Below, one piece after another: positions 5,032 to 6,062 of a stretch of DNA of 6,062 nucleotides. The notes below the pieces were generated by a model that did no database searches, was not told where the DNA came from, and worked only from the letters and a program-made list of their open reading frames with translations. Positions within the stretch are counted from its first letter, which is position 1; each line of letters opens with the position of its first letter. The translations under genes were made by a program, and so were the position numbers. Location: positions 1 to 6,062 of the forward strand of contig DAOVAN010000099.1 in NCBI GenBank assembly GCA_030671005.1, read 5' to 3'. The stretch is from Caldifarciminota bacterium (lineage in GTDB: Bacteria; Hydrothermota; Tepidihabitantia; SM23-42).

Positions 5032-5714
5032 AATTTATTTATCGTCGATGCGATATAGCCGGCACCGAATCCATTATCAATGTTTACAACCGCGATACCG
5101 GGTGCGCATGAGTTGAGCATGGTCAATAATGGGGTAATACCTTGAAGGTTCAGGCCGTAGCCGACACTTGTCGGTACCGCAATGATCGGCTTGGAGAATA
5201 AGCCGCCGGCGACAGAAGCGAGAACGCCATCCATGCCCGCAACAACGATTAAGACCCGGGATTTCTCAACGCGCTCGCGGAATGCCAGCAGGCGGTGCAC
5301 ACCAGCGACCCCGACGTCATAGATTCTCAGTACCCGGCTACCCATTACCTCGGCGGTCACTGCGGCTTCTTCGGCCACCGGGATGTCAGCGGTGCCGCCT
5401 GTCAACACAGATATGAGACCAGTTTTCTTTCGTGCAGTGCCGATATGGAAAATCTTGGCGTCCGGATGGTACTTTCCTTTGGGGAATTTCTTTTTCAATG
5501 CTTTGCTCACTTCTTTGCTGACCCGTGTCAGGAGAGCGATATCATTTACTTTATGTATCTTTTCGGTGATCAATAATATCTGCTTCTTCGTCTTTCCTTC
5601 ACAGAAAACGACTTCAGGAAAGCCCTTCCGCTTTGCCCTGTGCAAATCGATCTTTGCGTAACCCATGTCGGCAAAAGGATCGATATAGACCTTTTCCTTA
5701 TTCGTTCTACTCAT
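5028..5714 (-). CDS. larB: LarB, nicotinate dinucleotide carboxylase (pyridinium-3,5-biscarboxylate mononucleotide synthase)
   Basis: 228-aa member of the LarB family, distantly related to PurE (AIR carboxylase). LarB carboxylates and hydrolyses nicotinic acid adenine dinucleotide to start nickel-pincer cofactor synthesis. Diagnostic stretches are MGYAKIDLHRAKRKGFPEVVFCEGKTK near the N-terminus, VLTGGTADIPVAEEAAVTAE in the middle, VVAGMDGVLASVAGGL, PTSVGYG, and the C-terminal NSCAPGIAVVNIDNGFGAGY. The cysteine of NSCAPG (C203) corresponds to the residue that forms a covalent adduct with the pyridine ring in the characterised enzyme. The ATG at 5714 is chosen; a TTG two codons earlier (5720) is possible, and neither has a clear ribosome binding site. 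It is followed by larC with a 4-nt overlap and preceded by the AmrA gene 61 nt upstream. LarE and LarA are not in the window. Confidence 0.95.
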   Translation of the reverse strand: MSRTNKEKVYIDPFADMGYAKIDLHRAKRKGFPEVVFCEGKTKKQILLITEKIHKVNDIALLTRVSKEVSKALKKKFPKGKYHPDAKIFHIGTARKKTGLISVLTGGTADIPVAEEAAVTAEVMGSRVLRIYDVGVAGVHRLLAFRERVEKSRVLIVVAGMDGVLASVAGGLFSKPIIAVPTSVGYGLNLQGITPLLTMLNSCAPGIAVVNIDNGFGAGYIASTINKL

Positions 5715-5723
5715 AATCAAAGG

Positions 5724-5763
5724 GCGTTATTGAGTTATTATGTAATTGTGTCATTATGTCATT
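5724..5763 (-). repeat. Five 8-bp tandem repeats in the amrA-larB gap
   Basis: On the minus strand this is five consecutive 8-bp steps of consensus AATNACNY: the first two read AATGACAT and AATGACAC and the last two have drifted (AATAACTC, AATAACGC). It fills most of the 61-bp gap. The TGACA core resembles the doubled TTGACA steps in the mobile element's terminal repeats, though the register differs. It may be a slippage repeat or the remnant of a small mobile repeat; no promoter with acceptable spacing is visible in it. Confidence 0.65.
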
Positions 5764-5775
5764 GAGCTCTGTGTT

Positions 5776-6062
5776 CTAGAAGACTTCGGCTGAGAAGCGA
5801 TAGACCTCGGCGTCTTTTGATTTGTAAGCGTCGCTCGACAGTCCTGCTTTGTGACATGTTTCCGCGAGAAACTCGTCAACGTTCCAGCCGTATTCGGCTG
5901 CTACCTGCGGCAATAGTAACCCGCTGTACATTCCTTTACGGATGAAGAGGCCGTCGCGGCCAACGACGATTTCCTCTTTGTCTTTTACTCTTTGCAATGG
6001 CGTGAGCACTGATATTTCGATTTCCAGATCCGACAATTCAGCTTGCGTGACTGGTGGAAAAC
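5776..6062 (-). CDS. amrA: AMMECR1-domain protein (AmrA of the AmmeMemoRadiSam set), C-terminal part
   Basis: The 5' end lies beyond the right edge; about 95 codons are visible. The frame stays open through the edge (FPPVTQAELSDLEIEISVL), so a TTG at 6036 is not the true start. The stretch ELSDLEIEISVLTPLQRV, then EIVVGRDGLFIRKGMYSGLLLPQVAAEYGW and FLAETCHKAGL, ending VYRFSAEVF, is the conserved C-terminal half of the AMMECR1 domain; full proteins are about 180-200 aa. In bacteria this protein commonly occurs with a MEMO1-like protein and a radical SAM protein, and its biochemical role is not settled to my knowledge. Those partners, if present, would lie outside the window. It is probably co-transcribed with larB, 61 nt downstream. 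Confidence 0.93.
   Translation of the reverse strand, partial: FPPVTQAELSDLEIEISVLTPLQRVKDKEEIVVGRDGLFIRKGMYSGLLLPQVAAEYGWNVDEFLAETCHKAGLSSDAYKSKDAEVYRFSAEVF

Noticed and set aside
5776..6036. AmrA as a complete short gene from TTG 6036
   Set aside because: The reading frame continues upstream to the window edge with the family's FPPVT...EL residues, so this is a partial longer gene.

Overview
This is a bacterial window with compact gene spacing and start/stop overlaps typical of bacteria. No gene identifies the species. The mix of a leaderless promoter, sparse Shine-Dalgarno sequences, abundant short intergenic repeats and a RAYT-type transposase would suit an uncultured candidate-phylum genome, but that is a guess. 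All host genes lie on the minus strand; only the transposase lies on the plus strand.

In the direction of host transcription (right to left) the order is as follows. (1) The C-terminal part of an AMMECR1-domain protein (AmrA), running off the right edge. (2) larB, then larC overlapping it by ATGA; these make and metallate the nickel-pincer nucleotide cofactor. (3) A stretch of about 380 bp without a conventional gene, filled by a degenerate tandem array of about 103-bp units. Each unit has an imperfect hairpin followed by a short frame encoding a basic peptide related to PKTSTKxTQ. (4) An ECF-type sigma factor whose first ~28 codons are the last unit of that array, overlapping by ATGA with (5) a zinc-finger anti-sigma factor with one membrane segment. 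(6) A 996-bp mobile element with perfect 30-bp terminal inverted repeats that carries a Y1/RAYT transposase. (7) A beta-CASP metallo-beta-lactamase-fold RNase or nuclease, missing only its last few residues at the left edge.

Functionally there are three host units: AmrA-LarB-LarC (the Lar part is cofactor synthesis), a sigma/anti-sigma pair forming an envelope- or stress-sensing switch, and an RNA-processing-type nuclease with its own strong promoter. The mobile element sits exactly on the anti-sigma stop codon, and its edge also forms part of the -35 box of the nuclease promoter.

The most unusual content is the peptide-coding tandem array. Its units differ mainly at synonymous positions within the conserved KTSTKxTQ core, which suggests the peptide itself has been under selection, and one unit has become the N-terminus of a sigma factor. 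The second point of interest is the nuclease promoter: a near-consensus -10 box inside a perfect 15-bp palindrome that touches the GTG start codon.
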